Source of the DNA: Branchiostoma floridae
Taxonomy: Eukaryota > Chordata > Leptocardii > Amphioxiformes > Branchiostomatidae
Assembly (NCBI RefSeq): GCF_000003815.2
Contig: NC_049986.1
Coordinates: forward strand, 18,903,727-18,967,726
Reading direction: 5' to 3'
Length of the DNA: 64,000 bases
Below the pieces are notes generated by a model. The model searched no databases, was not told the DNA's origin, and saw only the letters and a list, made by a program, of their open reading frames with translations. Below are positions 11,882 to 23,803 of this stretch, piece by piece (the stretch's first letter is position 1; each line of letters opens with the position of its first letter). The translations under genes and the position numbers were made by a program.

Positions 11882-12580
11882 GCATGATCACGATTGTGCA
11901 TTGATGAACAAACTCTAGGACTATACCCTACATGACGTTGCAACATCCGAAGTTGTCATATAGGTTACCCTGCAGATAAAGTTGAACTAGCGTTCTATCT
12001 CTGAAGCATGATCATGATTTTGCATTGATGAACAAATTCTAGGATTATACTTTACATGACACCGACTTGATATCCCTAAATGCCGTTTTTAAAAACAGTG
12101 GATACCAACACACGGATAAAGGCAAACTAGTGTTATATCTCAAGTACTGTAAATGCTGATATGCTCGCGGTGGTTTTATGTTCGCGGTTTTCGCGGTGAC
12201 CACTTCACCGTGAGCTTAAAACCACCTCAAACATTTTACCCACTATAGTACAAGACTGCAGTCTATGGTGCTAACGCGAACTTAAAACCACCGCGAACAC
12301 TCCATTTTTCTGCTACTGCGAAAGTAAATCCCAGCAAACTTAAACGCATTTACATTATTAACATGATTTTGCAAACTCTATGATACCCTACATGACGTTG
12401 CAACATCCAAAGTCAACTTGGTATCCCTAAATGCCCTGGTGTTCTTAAAAACAACGGATATAGGCTACCCTGCACAAAGGTGAAAGAGCGTTATATCTCA
12501 AGTAACGCATGAATGTGCATTGATGAACAAACTGTTGGCATATACCCTACATGACATTGCAACATCCGAAGTCATCCATG
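11882..12580. repeat. Imperfect tandem repeat (~120-140 bp) reaching into the 3' end of the minus-strand gene
   Basis: Four copies of a segment containing CATTGATGAACAAAC, then ACCCTACATGACGTTGCAAC and ATCCGAAGT, are seen at about 11885-12000, 12005-12145, 12358-12500 and 12505-12580. Most continue into TAGGTTACCCTGCAGATAAA, which resembles an end of MITE family 2. The last copy includes the stop codon and final codons of the minus-strand gene. A family 1 MITE is inserted between copies two and three. Confidence 0.75.
12147..12355. mobile_element. MITE family 1, second copy
   Basis: It starts CTGTAAATGC after TA and ends GCATTTACAT before TTA. The interior has the same GTTCGCGGTTTTCGCGG and CGCGAACTTAAAACCACC palindromic motifs as the copy at 910-1064. 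Length about 209 bp; the right terminus has one visible change. Confidence 0.8.
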
Positions 12581-15500
12581 CTGAACTCTGACTCGTCTGG
12601 CGGCGGTGGCAGCAGGTCAGGGGACGGTTCCTCGTACACCCCGTCGATGTAGATCCTGAAGGCCGTGAGGAAGTAGGACCCGTGGTCGGTGCGGTGGTAC
12701 GTCAGGGTGGTGTCTGCACCCTCATCGGAGATTCTGCCGTAGTGCATCCGTATGGAGATTGTCTCTGCACTCACCACATTGACACCTTGACATGGACAAA
12801 ATCAAAATGTTAGTCAAATTGTAACACTAAATGATTCAAATTGACACGATCTTTTTGGTACTGCGCCCTTTTGATGGTGTCCCTCAGACTCTCGAACTCT
12901 AGTCTAGTGGATGTTAAGGTTTTATTTTTAAGGGAAAGATAATTAGCATCCATCTCTGTGATACTCTTCTCAGAAACATAGCAAGGAAACTTTCTGGGGT
13001 GCCATGATGAACAACAACAACAAAAACCCACCTGTAAGACTGAGCCAGACCTGCGCCCGTTTGATGGTGTCCCTCAGACTCTCGTACTGCGGGATGCCCC
13101 AGCTGCCGCCCCGACAGATGATGGCCGGGACGAACGTCTTCACGCTGAGCACCATGGGAAGGGGCGGGGGCAGGTCGAGGCTGCCGCGTAGCCTCCCGTA
13201 GACGAGCCTGATGATGCGTATGAAGGCGGTGGTGTGTTTGCCGTGTTCGATGTGGGAAGCGCGCTGAGAATCTATCGTTACAGCTCCTGGGAAGGGGATT
13301 GAGCACAAAAAAAGAAGAATGTTTTATCAGTAAACAATAAAAATGACAAGCTAACTGTGTATGTAAGCTGAAAAATTGAAATCTATAGAACCTTGGATGT
13401 AGTAAGAGATTGATGGAGATGTTGGCACAAAAGCCACTGATGATGAAAAGAAAATGGAAGGCATTATCTTAGTAATCATGCAACAATACCACATTATGGT
13501 AATTGTGCAGTAATACCAAGAACAATTTACCATGCAACAAAAAATAACTATTATCAACAGGCTGTTCAGGAAATAAACTAGACACAATATAAGCTATTGG
13601 GACTACTCCCCCACCTTAATTTCAAACTGAAACCAAAAAAGGAAAACACTTTGTTATCTGTAAACTTTGACCGATAAACTTTGACATCAGATGACTGTAT
13701 GTTTACCTGTTAACTTTGACCTATGAACTTTGACATCAAATGACTGTACATTTACCTGTAAACTTTGACCTATGAACTTTAACATCAAATGACTGTATGT
13801 TGATGAGCCTGACTGTGCGCAGGTGACCCTCAGCCCAGGAGCGAGCCTTGGTCATGACGGAGGGGAAGTTCTCGAACTGGGGGTTGCTGAAGATTCCCTG
13901 AGGAGGAGAAATCATCTCAGGTACAAAATCTGCTACACCTGAGGAAAAAGGTTGGTCATTGATCAGTGATGATAGAAAAAAGGGAGCCTGCAATGTCCAC
14001 AAGAATTTGGCCATGCAACCTCTTTCTTGACAAGTACATGTATGTTGGGTCTTTAACTTGCAGGGGTTAAGGAGATTCCCTCATACAGGCATGGCTTCAC
14101 ACCTGAGGAAAAAGTAATATACTGGAATCATTTGATATCTATTTATTGAGATTTGTGGAAGGATTGACATAACAGATGACTATCACCTTTTCAATATATC
14201 AACCCGGAGACTAGACAGTAAGATATATGATATACCCACACAAGTACTCAAAAGGACCCCTACTCTTTCTTATCAGTGTGGTGGGTTCTTTAACTTGCTG
14301 GAGGAGTGGCGCTCTTCTCCATTTGATGTCTTATCCAAAGGACGTTCCTAAGCCAGGTTCTCATATTCACCTGAGTAAAGGGAGGAAAGTCAATTGCTAT
14401 GAAGCATGATGCAGCCAAGCTACAGACCTACCTATTTCTTCAGGCACAGGAGGGCCCAGTAGATAGAAGACCCTGATAACAAAGAGGTACATTGTTGTTG
14501 TCTCCCCGCTCTGGGTCCAACAGGACCTGTCGGGGTCAACGCCCTGGTGCGTCCACGTCCCGTGGTACTTCATGTCACGAGTCTCCAGGTTCAGGATGCG
14601 ACCTTGGAAAGTCCAAAACGAGTAACAGCTGTGTGTTAATTGATAATTACTTCTTAAATTCTTGTTGTTTTTGCTTGCCAGTTTGTGTCTATATGTTTCT
14701 GCAATTCCCAACATAGAGCGTATGCAATGTACTGTTGTCAGATCCCTGCAGATTTGCTTCTTTGTCTGGACGAGTCAGAAGACGAGTCAAAAGATTTTCT
14801 TTGACAATATTTGGATCGTATCAGCCTTCAAAGCAGTCCAGTACTGTAAATGGATTTTGACTTCGCTGAGAATTTGCAGTAGGGAGAAATTTCTTTTTAA
14901 TTTTGCCATGAAGCAAGGGGGTAGGCAGTATGTATTTTTTTGTGGATCTGAATAAAGTCAGAACAGGAATGGTGGCTTTGCAATCGTGGAGAGGCAGGGG
15001 CTGTGAAAACCACAAACATAAAACCACTGCAAAAATTTCAAGAATTACAGTATGCTATACAATTGGGCAAGCTACAAATCAAACAAAATTGTAGGTTGTA
15101 TGTGGTGGCTGTATTCTTACCAGGGATGGGTGTTTCCTTCAGAAGCCCGTTCAACCTGTTGATGGTCTGTCCGAACGGCTCGAAGTCGGGGAACTGGAAC
15201 ACCCCTCCTGTGTTGGTAGAGCCCGGCACCACATTCAGGTAACCAATCTACAGTAGAAATTTAAAAAAAAAAGTTTTATTCCAGTTATCATACAGCATGG
15301 GAATGGTCTGATTTTAGTTTGCTAAAAGACCGATATATTTGAAAATATTCCTCACAATACATTCAATGTACATACCAGTGCTTTCATTCAATTAGCACAT
15401 ATCACTTGCATGCAACAAGTACAAAATCTCCAAGTATGGTTACTATCTCTGACTACCTTTGTCAACTTTTCAACAAAATTTAAAGCATGAAATGTGTACA

Positions 15501-18500
15501 GAATAACTTATAATCATGGGTAAATGCACAACATGTCAATGGATGGTATTTCAGCACCAAGGTAAGCGCCTACACAATTGGTTATCACAGGATGGCAGAC
15601 ACAAAGAAAGCAACTTAGTACCAAGGACTGGACATTATAGAAAGACTGGTGAACATGTTAGTCACAAATATCACAGTGTGTGTGAGAAGAATCTACAATC
15701 TACATAGACATATGGAGGAACAAAGAAGTACTGTATTACTGACTGCTATCAAGGAATGCAGTGAAGCCATGAACAAAAGAATGCCTCGACGGCCTAACAC
15801 AGCTTCTAGAGCCTCACAAAATATTTCTGTCAGGCACAGNNNNNNNNNNNNNNNNNNNNNNNNNNNNNNNNNNNNNNNNNNNNNNNNNNNNNNNNNNNNN
15901 NNNNNNNNNNNNNNNNNNNNNNNNNNNNNNNNNNNNNNNNNNNNNNNNNNNNNNNNNNNNNNNNNNNNNNNNNNNNNNNNNNNNNNNNNNNNNNNNNNNN
16001 NNNNNNNNNNNNNNNNNNNNNNNNNNNNNNNNNNNNNNNNNNNNNNNNNNNNNNNNNNNNNNNNNNNNNNNNNNNNNNNNNNNNNNNNNNNNNNNNNNNN
16101 NNNNNNNNNNNNNNNNNNNNNNNNNNNNNNNNNNNNNNNNNNNNNNNNNNNNNNNNNNNNNNNNNNNNNNNNNNNNNNNNNNNNNNNNNNNNNNNNNNNN
16201 NNNNNNNNNNNNNNNNNNNNNNNNNNNNNNNNNNNNNNNNNNNNNNNNNNNNNNNNNNNNNNNNNNNNNNNNNNNNNNNNNNNNNNNNNNNNNNNNNNNN
16301 NNNNNNNNNNNNNNNNNNNNNNNNNNNNNNNNNNNNNNNNNNNNNNNNNNNNNNNNNNNNNNNNNNNNNNNNNNNNNNNNNNNNNNNNNNNNNNNNNNNN
16401 NNNNNNNNNNNNNNNNNNNNNNNNNNNNNNNNNNNNNNNNNNNNNNNNNNNNNNNNNNNNNNNNNNNNNNNNNNNNNNNNNNNNNNNNNNNNNNNNNNNN
16501 NNNNNNNNNNNNNNNNNNNNNNNNNNNNNNNNNNNNNNCTATCTCGTTCTAAGACTACCAAATGTGCCTAATTTATATATGTGAGGAACTGTATGGTGTT
16601 CATAATACCAATATTGTTTTGGGTTGAACTTTTGCTCTTAAATGTGGAAAGTAGTCTTTCAGAAAGTTAGAAAGTAAAAATATTTGTCAGATGAGTATGT
16701 CTTGATCTCCTAAATTTCTTATTAATTCAGCTTTCCCCAAATCACAATGCCCCCCTCTGCAGTCTAGTTTTACAAGAATGCTGAGATGAAAGAAATGTAG
16801 AAGGTAAGAAATGTGGGTTAAGCAAGTATCTCACTGGACGGCACCAAGTTGTGCTATAAAATTGCAACAAATTCCCATTTTCATATGAAGCTCAGAAAAA
16901 CAGAGATGAACAAATATTGCATCAAAGAGAGATTTGCATTTAATTTGATGATTGTTAGTGATAGTGAGTGTTGATCAAAAAGGTTCTTGGTGCAATATAT
17001 GTAAGGTATAGGAGAATATGTAAATTGCGCCCAATTGCATGATTTTGCAAATTGAGAATTGTTTGTTGAATTGTGAAAGGTTTTTAAAAAATTTTGCCAA
17101 GTGATGCTGATTACTGGCACTTTGCAGATGCCTCAGACAATTTTGGCACAGTCCAGTGAGACACCCGCTCAAAGTGACAGCCCACTGACCTGTTGAGGTA
17201 ATGTACCAGCAGGAAGGTCAAGTCTTGGCCCATACCACACCCTACAGAACACACCCACCACCGTTAGACAACAGGGAAAACTTCCTTACACCCTCATTCT
17301 ACTAAGGGCGATCAAGATTTTTTACTTTGAATTGAAAACATTCAACTTTCACGACGCAAAAATACTTTCACAATGCAAAAAAAAAAAAATAGGTATTATA
17401 TATATTAAAGACTGCTTCATCATATTACAAAAAATACCTTAACTCATGATTTGCCCCCATATTGTAATGCTAGATCAAAGACTTAAGCTTGATATTTTGT
17501 TGACATCCATTTACAATTGTCATGCAATAAAGTTCTTGCATTAAACTTAAATATTAACATGTAAAACTTGTTGCTGATGTGACCCTTGCCGGTTTTGGGT
17601 CATTTCAACTCGAGAATGGCAATAGGACTGACCAAAATGTTATTGGTGAGTGCTTTATATTGTGTACAGAAATAACAAGTAGAAAGTTTTCTAACTTAAC
17701 ATATTAGACTAAATCAAATGTATTTCATTTGTGTTTTTGCCACCTGATCATTTCCCATCTTTCATTCACTGAAGGACAAAATATAAATAGATCTATTACA
17801 CTCAGATGCAGCCTAGATTTCCTAGCTGAGACTTGGGATTGAAACTTTGAACAGAACAAATGTTGTACAAAAGAATAAGATTACACAAGAAACAGTTAAG
17901 AGGAAAACACTCATAGAATGCACACAACGCAGACGTTTTTCAAAGTATAGACACAAACAGAAAACAGAGCAACATGAATGAATCACTGACAGATTCCAAA
18001 GTAGTTGGATTTCTTGGATCATTGAGAATGAGGATAAAACATTTTTTGTGTTCTCTAAAGACAAAAATTATAATAAAACTTAATATTCATTATTCTCCTG
18101 TTCTTACCTTAATCCTCGAACAAAGAAGCTGCGTGCCTTGCCATACTCATAGTATGTTGCCAGGTCTGTGTTTACCTGAAAACAGTCATCAACACCAGAG
18201 ATAAACATAAGTCTTCTGATCTTACACACATAGAATTAATTTTTCAAATATAAAGTGAATTGTCAAAGTGTTCGTTCTACTTCCTATCCTGCAAAATCAA
18301 TCATTCTTTAGCTTACTGTGTGTTAGTTAGTTAACAGAACAACTAAAAAAAATCACAGTCAAAATGTTTGTGTTTGGCACAGCAGACCTCTCCATTAAAG
18401 GGCAATTTTTTAAATGTTCAAACATTATCACCTTCATTCTTTTACTCTTCATGTTTGGCCTAGTTAATCTGATAATCGATCTAGATGGACACCAAGTTAT

Positions 18501-21048
18501 TAAATAACAAAAGAATAACCTCCTTTGCACAGAGATGAACAGCATGTTTACCTTACTTCCCTTCGCTCGTACTTCCAGGCTCTCGCAGGACTTAACCTCC
18601 ACCTGCGGGTTCTCTATAAGCCACTGATTGGCCAGCTCAATGCAGCCGCTGTGCAGAAAACAATCAGAGATGCATGCTTTTAGACCACTGTGGTGAAATA
18701 CTAGACTTAGTATACTGACACTTGTCTTGTCTTTGATTGTAACGTTGGTTCACCTTTATCCTAAAAACAGGGCATTGAAGGATTTTAAGTGAAGTTTATT
18801 TGCAAGTTCTTGCCCGAGGGCTAATTGCAACATGAAACATACAGAAAATATAATAAACATGTATAAAATGAAATACTTTGGTATAGATAACAATGGTGAC
18901 AAGTGTAAACGATTGACTATTCTATCAATGGTATGGACTGCTGAGAGCTACAATCTACGTATTTAGGGTTTGACTTCTTTTCTGAAAGCAGTGGAAGACG
19001 AAGTGTCCCACTTTTTCTATGATGCGTGGGTTATGTGACGTTAACAGCGTTATAGTTTTGTTTTCGTCGGAAAGCGTTTGGAAATTTTTGTTTTGTGAAT
19101 TTTAAGTCAACTGACAGTGGTTTCAAACTGCAATAGTTTCAAAATACTACACTTTGAAAGAACCGTCCATCGACTTGATATCCTCAAAATTTCAAATATC
19201 ATGTTTTTCAAAACAACGAATATAAGTTTCTTCACGGATAAAGGTGAACTAGCGTTATCTCTCTTGCTGTGGAAGATTTTCTGTGACCAGATTCCGGGTT
19301 TTGACAGATGGTCCCTGGTCAAGTCCTACATCAAATATTCATTGTTATGTCAAGTTACCATTTAGAACTACATCAACAGTTATGGCTACATAGGGGAGGG
19401 GATAGGATGAACACAATTATGGAGAATGGAGTACAGGGCTCAAACCGGGTGCATATGGACTCTTTTGTATGCAATGTTAGGGTTCATGATCATGTGCATT
19501 TAATTTTTTACTTTCATTGTAACTTGACTTGTGTAGTGTAACATACATTAAGGTTCTTTAATTGTACTGGTATAACGCTAGTTCACTTTTATCCGCAAGG
19601 AAACCTTTATCCGTTGTTTAAAAAAAACTGGGTATTTATATTAGGGATGTCAATGCGACGGATGGTGGTTTTAATTTGGTAAACAAGCTGTACTTTAAAA
19701 ATATTGCACTTTCAAACCACTGTCTATCCTAAACGCCCCCTGGTTTTAAAACAATGAATATAGGTTACCCCACAGATAAAGGTGAACTTCTGTTATATAT
19801 TCTTTAAGTTTAAAAAAAATTAAGAAACCTCTTGTTGTATCAAATCGTCAAATTTTCAGGGGAGGTACACCAAGCAGTTGTCTCTGTTCGCCTTTCAAGA
19901 AGGATAAGCAACCCTCAGGGTAAGTTTTTATGTGCGAGTCCACACCCAGCAGTGTATAATCTTTAAACAAAAATAACCAGATCAAGATAGTATCATGCTG
20001 TCAAATTGGCATCCTTTTCCTGAATAGTCAAGGATTCTTTATCTATGTTTTTAAACTAAGACTAGATGGATATAGAATATCATCTCATAAAATGTTCTTT
20101 TTGTAACAAGATTTGAACCAGAGGCCGTTATTAAGAAGAATCACCCTCTATTATTGTTTGCCATGTCATCTTGCCTGACCTGACAGTGTCATAAGTTGAT
20201 CCGGCCATTCTTCATCGAACAATGCAGCTGTCAGGAAGGAACCAGTTTGACAGCTGCAATGATTTATGCCACATTTGTGTGATCAGGCATGTACACATCA
20301 ACAGGAGAATCTAGACAAGAGGTCAAATCAGTTAATTAGAGTATGACCTCTTAATATCATAAGTGTTTTCACTCATCAAATACCAAACGCAACAAGCCTT
20401 GTCATTATTGTACATTATGTGAATGTGAGAGTGATACTCTAGCTAATTCAAGGACTCAGTTCAACATCAAAAGATATGGCGCCTCTATCTGCACGCCTGC
20501 CCTTGGGTGGCTCATGTTTGTATTGTATACCCGATAATATGCCAGTCATGGTGTATTAACACTGAAGAGTACAAGGTTCATATCTGGACAGATTTATTTG
20601 ACCACTCACACAGGGAGGGACTCCTGACTTTCTGATAAGCATTACAGTAACCAGGTGTTTTTTTTAAAGCTGATTGAGGTGTGGCTCTCCTCAAACACGG
20701 AATCTTTATTTAATATCCCATCTCAGAGGAACTCCCTGGACGAAGCACTAAGCCTGACTAAAATCACACCCCTAGCGGCCGACCTTACAGTTGCTGCTGG
20801 GGAGGGGGGTCATTAACCCCAGCCAGCAAGAGATTGTGTAAACATAGGCTACTCAGTACTCATTTACACCTGAGTGACAAAATTGGTGTTAGTGCCTTTA
20901 TCAAGGGCACAACTTGGGACCTGTCAGGGATTCGAACTCATTACCTCTAGGTTCTGAGTCAACAACCCCACAAGGCCACTCTGCCACCTGTTTTGATATT
21001 GTTAATAATTCCAGTGTCATCGTTTTCACAAAAACCTCACAGCACAAT

Positions 21049-21083
<35 letters not shown>

Positions 21084-22349
21084 TACAGAAATTCAATTGA
21101 TCATAATGTTTTTGTTTCAATACATAGACACTGCCTGGCTCTAGGCAGTCTTTAACTAATAAAAAACAACTGTGAGAACCACGAGAATACATTATTGTGG
21201 GGATATGGAAGAAACCCTCCATCTGACAATGCCTTATGGCACTGTACCATAATGCATTAGTTAATTGCCTAACACAATACAGCATTAATGTTACATCTGA
21301 TGCTTTCCACAAGATTATTGTACCAAGGAGGCCATATGCATAATATAGCCTTCTTGATTGTACAAAACATCTTCATTTTGCCCAAACAGTAGAATCGTTT
21401 CTAAGTGTTAGACTCTTACAGATGAAACATAAGTATTATAAATTTAATTGCAATATTCAATTATTATTTTCAATTATTATTTCATCACACAACAAAAATC
21501 ATCTTCACTTTACAAACTGAGTAGAATTATAATATTGTGATTCCTACATTAATGTTTATGATCTTTTTACCCTTCAAATGTCGCAATAACATGTGAGGTT
21601 GAAAACACGACTGTCCTGTCCCACCCAGGGTCAAATGACTCACATTTCTAATCACATACCAAGGCCAGGGTTAGGCCAATATTTCACACACAAACGCAAC
21701 AAATATACCCTCATAGCATCGCCATAATAACGGGACAGTTTCTGCCTTGGCCAGAGTATTTTCCCCTTGACTACAGTACTCGATGTTAATGCATTTAGAC
21801 ACGGGGTAGTCGGGTCATTGGTATCGGACAATGCAGTGTATTTGGCCGTGGAGCCCAAACCCCTTTCCCTGTCACTGCATATTGTTGGGACATCTTCCAA
21901 ACAAAGGAATGATCATGTAAACAGCGTAAAACACAACATGCAGTTATAGTCTAAATAGAGACCTAGAATACAACCTAACCATTCTCAACAATTAGCTTGT
22001 CAATTCAGCATGCAGAAAGTACTCATTGGCATTATTTGATTAAAGTTTTTGCGGGCTATGTAATCATTTTTGTGACAATAAATACAGGAGCTATAATGTT
22101 AAATTGTGAAGATCATTCCTCATACTAAGCAATGACAACACGATCAAAACATAGTCGCTCGACTTACTCGAATCGGTCGTACTTGGGGTGAGACAGGAAC
22201 CCTCCCTCGTCCAGACACACCGGCATGAAGTCTATGTGCTTCAGTTTAAAGTGGTCCCCTAACCCAGGGGGACCGGGATACGGGGGAGGGGGCTGGGACG
22301 AGGGGGACCCCTCCGCGTCCGCCGCCCCATCGGCACTGGTGGCCGCCAT
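12547..22349 (-). CDS. Unrecognised soluble protein, nine exons, 457 aa
   Basis: Minus-strand exons in transcript order: 22349-22168, 18648-18552, 18175-18108, 17241-17190, 15247-15121, 14602-14432, 13938-13756, 13286-13032 and 12785-12547. All have AG/GT borders and matching phases, and the sum is 458 codons with stop. I chose the ATG at 22349 (AAGATGG, good Kozak context); an in-frame ATG at 22367 would add six residues (463 aa). The N-terminus is low-complexity (PSSQPPPPYPGPPG). The body has no signal peptide, membrane segment or repeat I can see. Recognisable stretches include HIDFMPVCLDEGGFLSHPKY, FQFPDFEPFGQTINRLNGLL and SVKTFVPAIICRGGSWGIPQ. The tail is proline/acid rich (PDLLPPPPDESEFSMDDFG). 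I do not recognise the family. The clean splice structure and low-substitution style of the exons argue for a real gene. The 699-bp N gap lies in an intron. Confidence 0.85.
12849..12905 (-). pseudogene. Exon-fragment duplicate inside the last intron of the nine-exon gene
   Basis: Minus-strand bases here encode ESLRDTIKRAQ and are nearly the same as the 3' part of the exon at 13286-13032 (YESLRDTIKRAQVW). The copy lacks the upstream part of the exon and its acceptor, and is followed by unrelated sequence. It is a partial, probably non-functional, duplicate. Confidence 0.7.
13654..13800. repeat. 49-bp tandem repeat containing the exon 7 donor site
   Basis: Three copies with a 49-bp period (starts about 13654, 13702 and 13751) share the pattern TTTACCTGTAAACTTTGACC, then TATGAACTTTGACATCAAATG and ACTGTA. 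Read on the minus strand, the copy nearest the gene supplies the last codons of exon 7 and its donor (ACAG/GTAAAT), and the other two repeat an equivalent donor-like site downstream. Only the first preserves the frame, because readthrough meets a stop in the next copy. Confidence 0.8.
15840..16538. other. Assembly gap (699 N)
   Basis: A run of N inside the fourth intron of the nine-exon minus-strand gene. Other gaps are 1269-1368 (100 N) and 3219-3359 (141 N). Content unknown. Confidence 0.99.
19571..19797. mobile_element. MITE family 2 copy (long inverted repeat); partial copy at 19115-19258
   Basis: The left end reads TAACGCTAGTTCACTTTTAT then CCGCAAGGAAACC; the right end is its inverse, GGTTACCCCACAGATAAAGG then TGAAC. 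The middle has the GGTGGTTT / AAACCACTGTC palindrome typical of this family. The 19115-19258 piece keeps only the right part (TCCATCGACTTGATATCC and GGATAAAGGTGAACTAGCG). Non-coding. Confidence 0.8.
20600..20990 (-). mobile_element. tRNA-derived SINE
   Basis: On the minus strand the element starts with a tRNA-like head having box A-like TGGCAGAGTGG and box B GAGTTCGAATCC, around CTCAGAACCTAGAGG. It continues into a body shared with segments near 36265-36480, 40835-41175 and 59815-59945 (in plus orientation: ACTCTTTTTGATAAG, CTCCTCAAACACGG, CTGAGTGAAGTGAGG). This is the classic layout of a tRNA-headed SINE. No 3' tail repeat was defined. Confidence 0.7.
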
Positions 22350-22529
22350 CTTGGGATCTCCCAGCATACGTCATCTGCTAGCGGCTCAACCCCGCGAAAA
22401 TTGAAAAGTCGCAAATTGAAGAATACCGTTTGCACTCGCAAATTGCCGGCTTCACCACCCTCACGAATGTCACGAACGGACAAACTCGCACGTACACGTA
22501 TAAACGCAAGCACGCACCCACGCACCCAC

Positions 22530-22745
22530 TCACTGAAGGGCCTTTCCTGTCCTTGGTGCTGAAGAACTCTCCCTGTCCCTTGTCTTAGTGCTGAAGAGCC
22601 CTCCCCTGCCCTTAGTACTGAAGGGCCTTCCCTGTCCTTAGTACTGAAGGGCCTTCCTTGTCCTTAGTGCTGAAGGACCATCCCTGTGCCTTATGCCTTC
22701 AAGGCTCTTCCCTGTCTCATGCCTTTTGTATTCAAGGGTCTTTCC
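22530..22745. repeat. Minisatellite of ~31-36 bp near the 5' end of the nine-exon gene
   Basis: Six or seven imperfect copies of CTGAAGGGCCTTCCCTGTCC followed by TTAGTA lie about 180-400 bp upstream of the minus-strand ATG, in the presumed promoter/5' UTR region. No function can be assigned. Confidence 0.8.
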
Positions 22746-23558
22746 TATTTACTGTCTTTTAATGTGTTTTGTGTACAAAATGAACAATATTTCATTTGGT
22801 TTGCAATCTAAACATTCTGACGCCATCGCTATGGTCAAATCAAGTACACATAACGTTACTCATGATAACGTTAGGTCTGTTTTGTACATGTAAATGACAA
22901 AGCTCAGAATTTGCTGCAGTTCCTTCAACAATCGCTAGATGCAATGTTCGCTTCGGTACGAAAAGCTTCAGCGAACCTAGCACTGTTCGTGTATCAAAAC
23001 ATGTTCAGGACACAGCTGTCAGGACATCAAGTCAATAGTGTATTGTTTGTGCAGTCGCTGGTTTATTGTACCTAACTGGGACGTCTTGCGATGGAAAATG
23101 TCGCAGTAAATCTTTGTCTACGGCGGAGACTGTCAATAAAGCCTATCTAAAATTGACCAAATTTGACGGCACCCGTAGTAGTAGGAAGAGTCAAATGGCA
23201 ACGCTGTACAGTGAGGAGAGTTTAATGGTGTCGAGTGTTATACAAACACGTTAGACTAACTTAGAGGAGCGATAACCCGTTCGCCCTCCCGTTACAAAAC
23301 GCCAGCAGGATAAGCAAGTCGGAAAAGCTAACATCAACAGAAGTCTGATTGTGTAAACAATGCTCTGATTAACAAATCAGTAACCTGCTGCTGCCGTGCC
23401 GACCGAAGTACGACCTCTCCGAACCCCGTGAACCACTTCTGTGTCACCGCGGCTCAAGGTTAACCCAGTTCTGTATTACTGCCTTAAAATGCAACTTTTC
23501 TGTCACTTTTTTTCGCAAGGAACGTTGTAACTCTACCTATCCATTGTCTCTGTGTAAA

Positions 23559-23803
23559 GGTGGTATCTCACTGCACTTGGGGCACCGGTTAGGCACTGCG
23601 GGGTTCGTTCACTGCAGCACCGTTGTGTTATTTTTGCCGATTTATAATCTAGATATTGAGTAATAGTAAAAGTATGACTTAGAAGACAACAAAATACACA
23701 AAACGTAAGAAAATTCGTTCTTTATCTTTGAAATTCGTTGAGTAATCTTTCGAACCCCGCAATGCCGCACCGGTGCCCCAAGTGCAGGCAGTAAAATATC
23801 ACC
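23559..23803. mobile_element. MITE family 3 copy
   Basis: Terminal inverted repeats GGTGGTATCTCACTGCACTT / AAGTGCAGGCAGTAAAATAT-CACC. The interior contains AAAAGTATGACTTAGAAGAC, which recurs in the copy at 55938-56150 and, inverted, at 51684-51910. No coding capacity. Confidence 0.8.

Larger units (their letters stand above)
16539..22160. other. Introns of the nine-exon gene with repeats
   Basis: Between the small exons at 17190, 18108, 18552 and 22168 the sequence is AT-rich intron. It holds MITE family 2 pieces at about 19115-19258 and 19571-19797, a tRNA-derived SINE at about 20600-20990 and an AC microsatellite at 21054-21080. Nothing else in it could be supported as coding. Confidence 0.6.

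Noticed and set aside
12914-13306. 130-codon minus-strand frame rich in His/Arg/Pro
   Set aside because: It is the wrong frame of exon 8 of the nine-exon gene, whose correct frame gives GAVTIDSQRASHIEHG.
15649-16584. Long open frames on both strands across 15840-16538
   Set aside because: They consist almost entirely of N and exist only because N has no stop codons.
19858-19921. Orphan exon-like segment on the plus strand (TTTTCAG ... CTCAG/GGTAAG)
   Set aside because: Splice-like borders exist, but it lies alone in an intron of a minus-strand gene, matches no family and has no partner exon.
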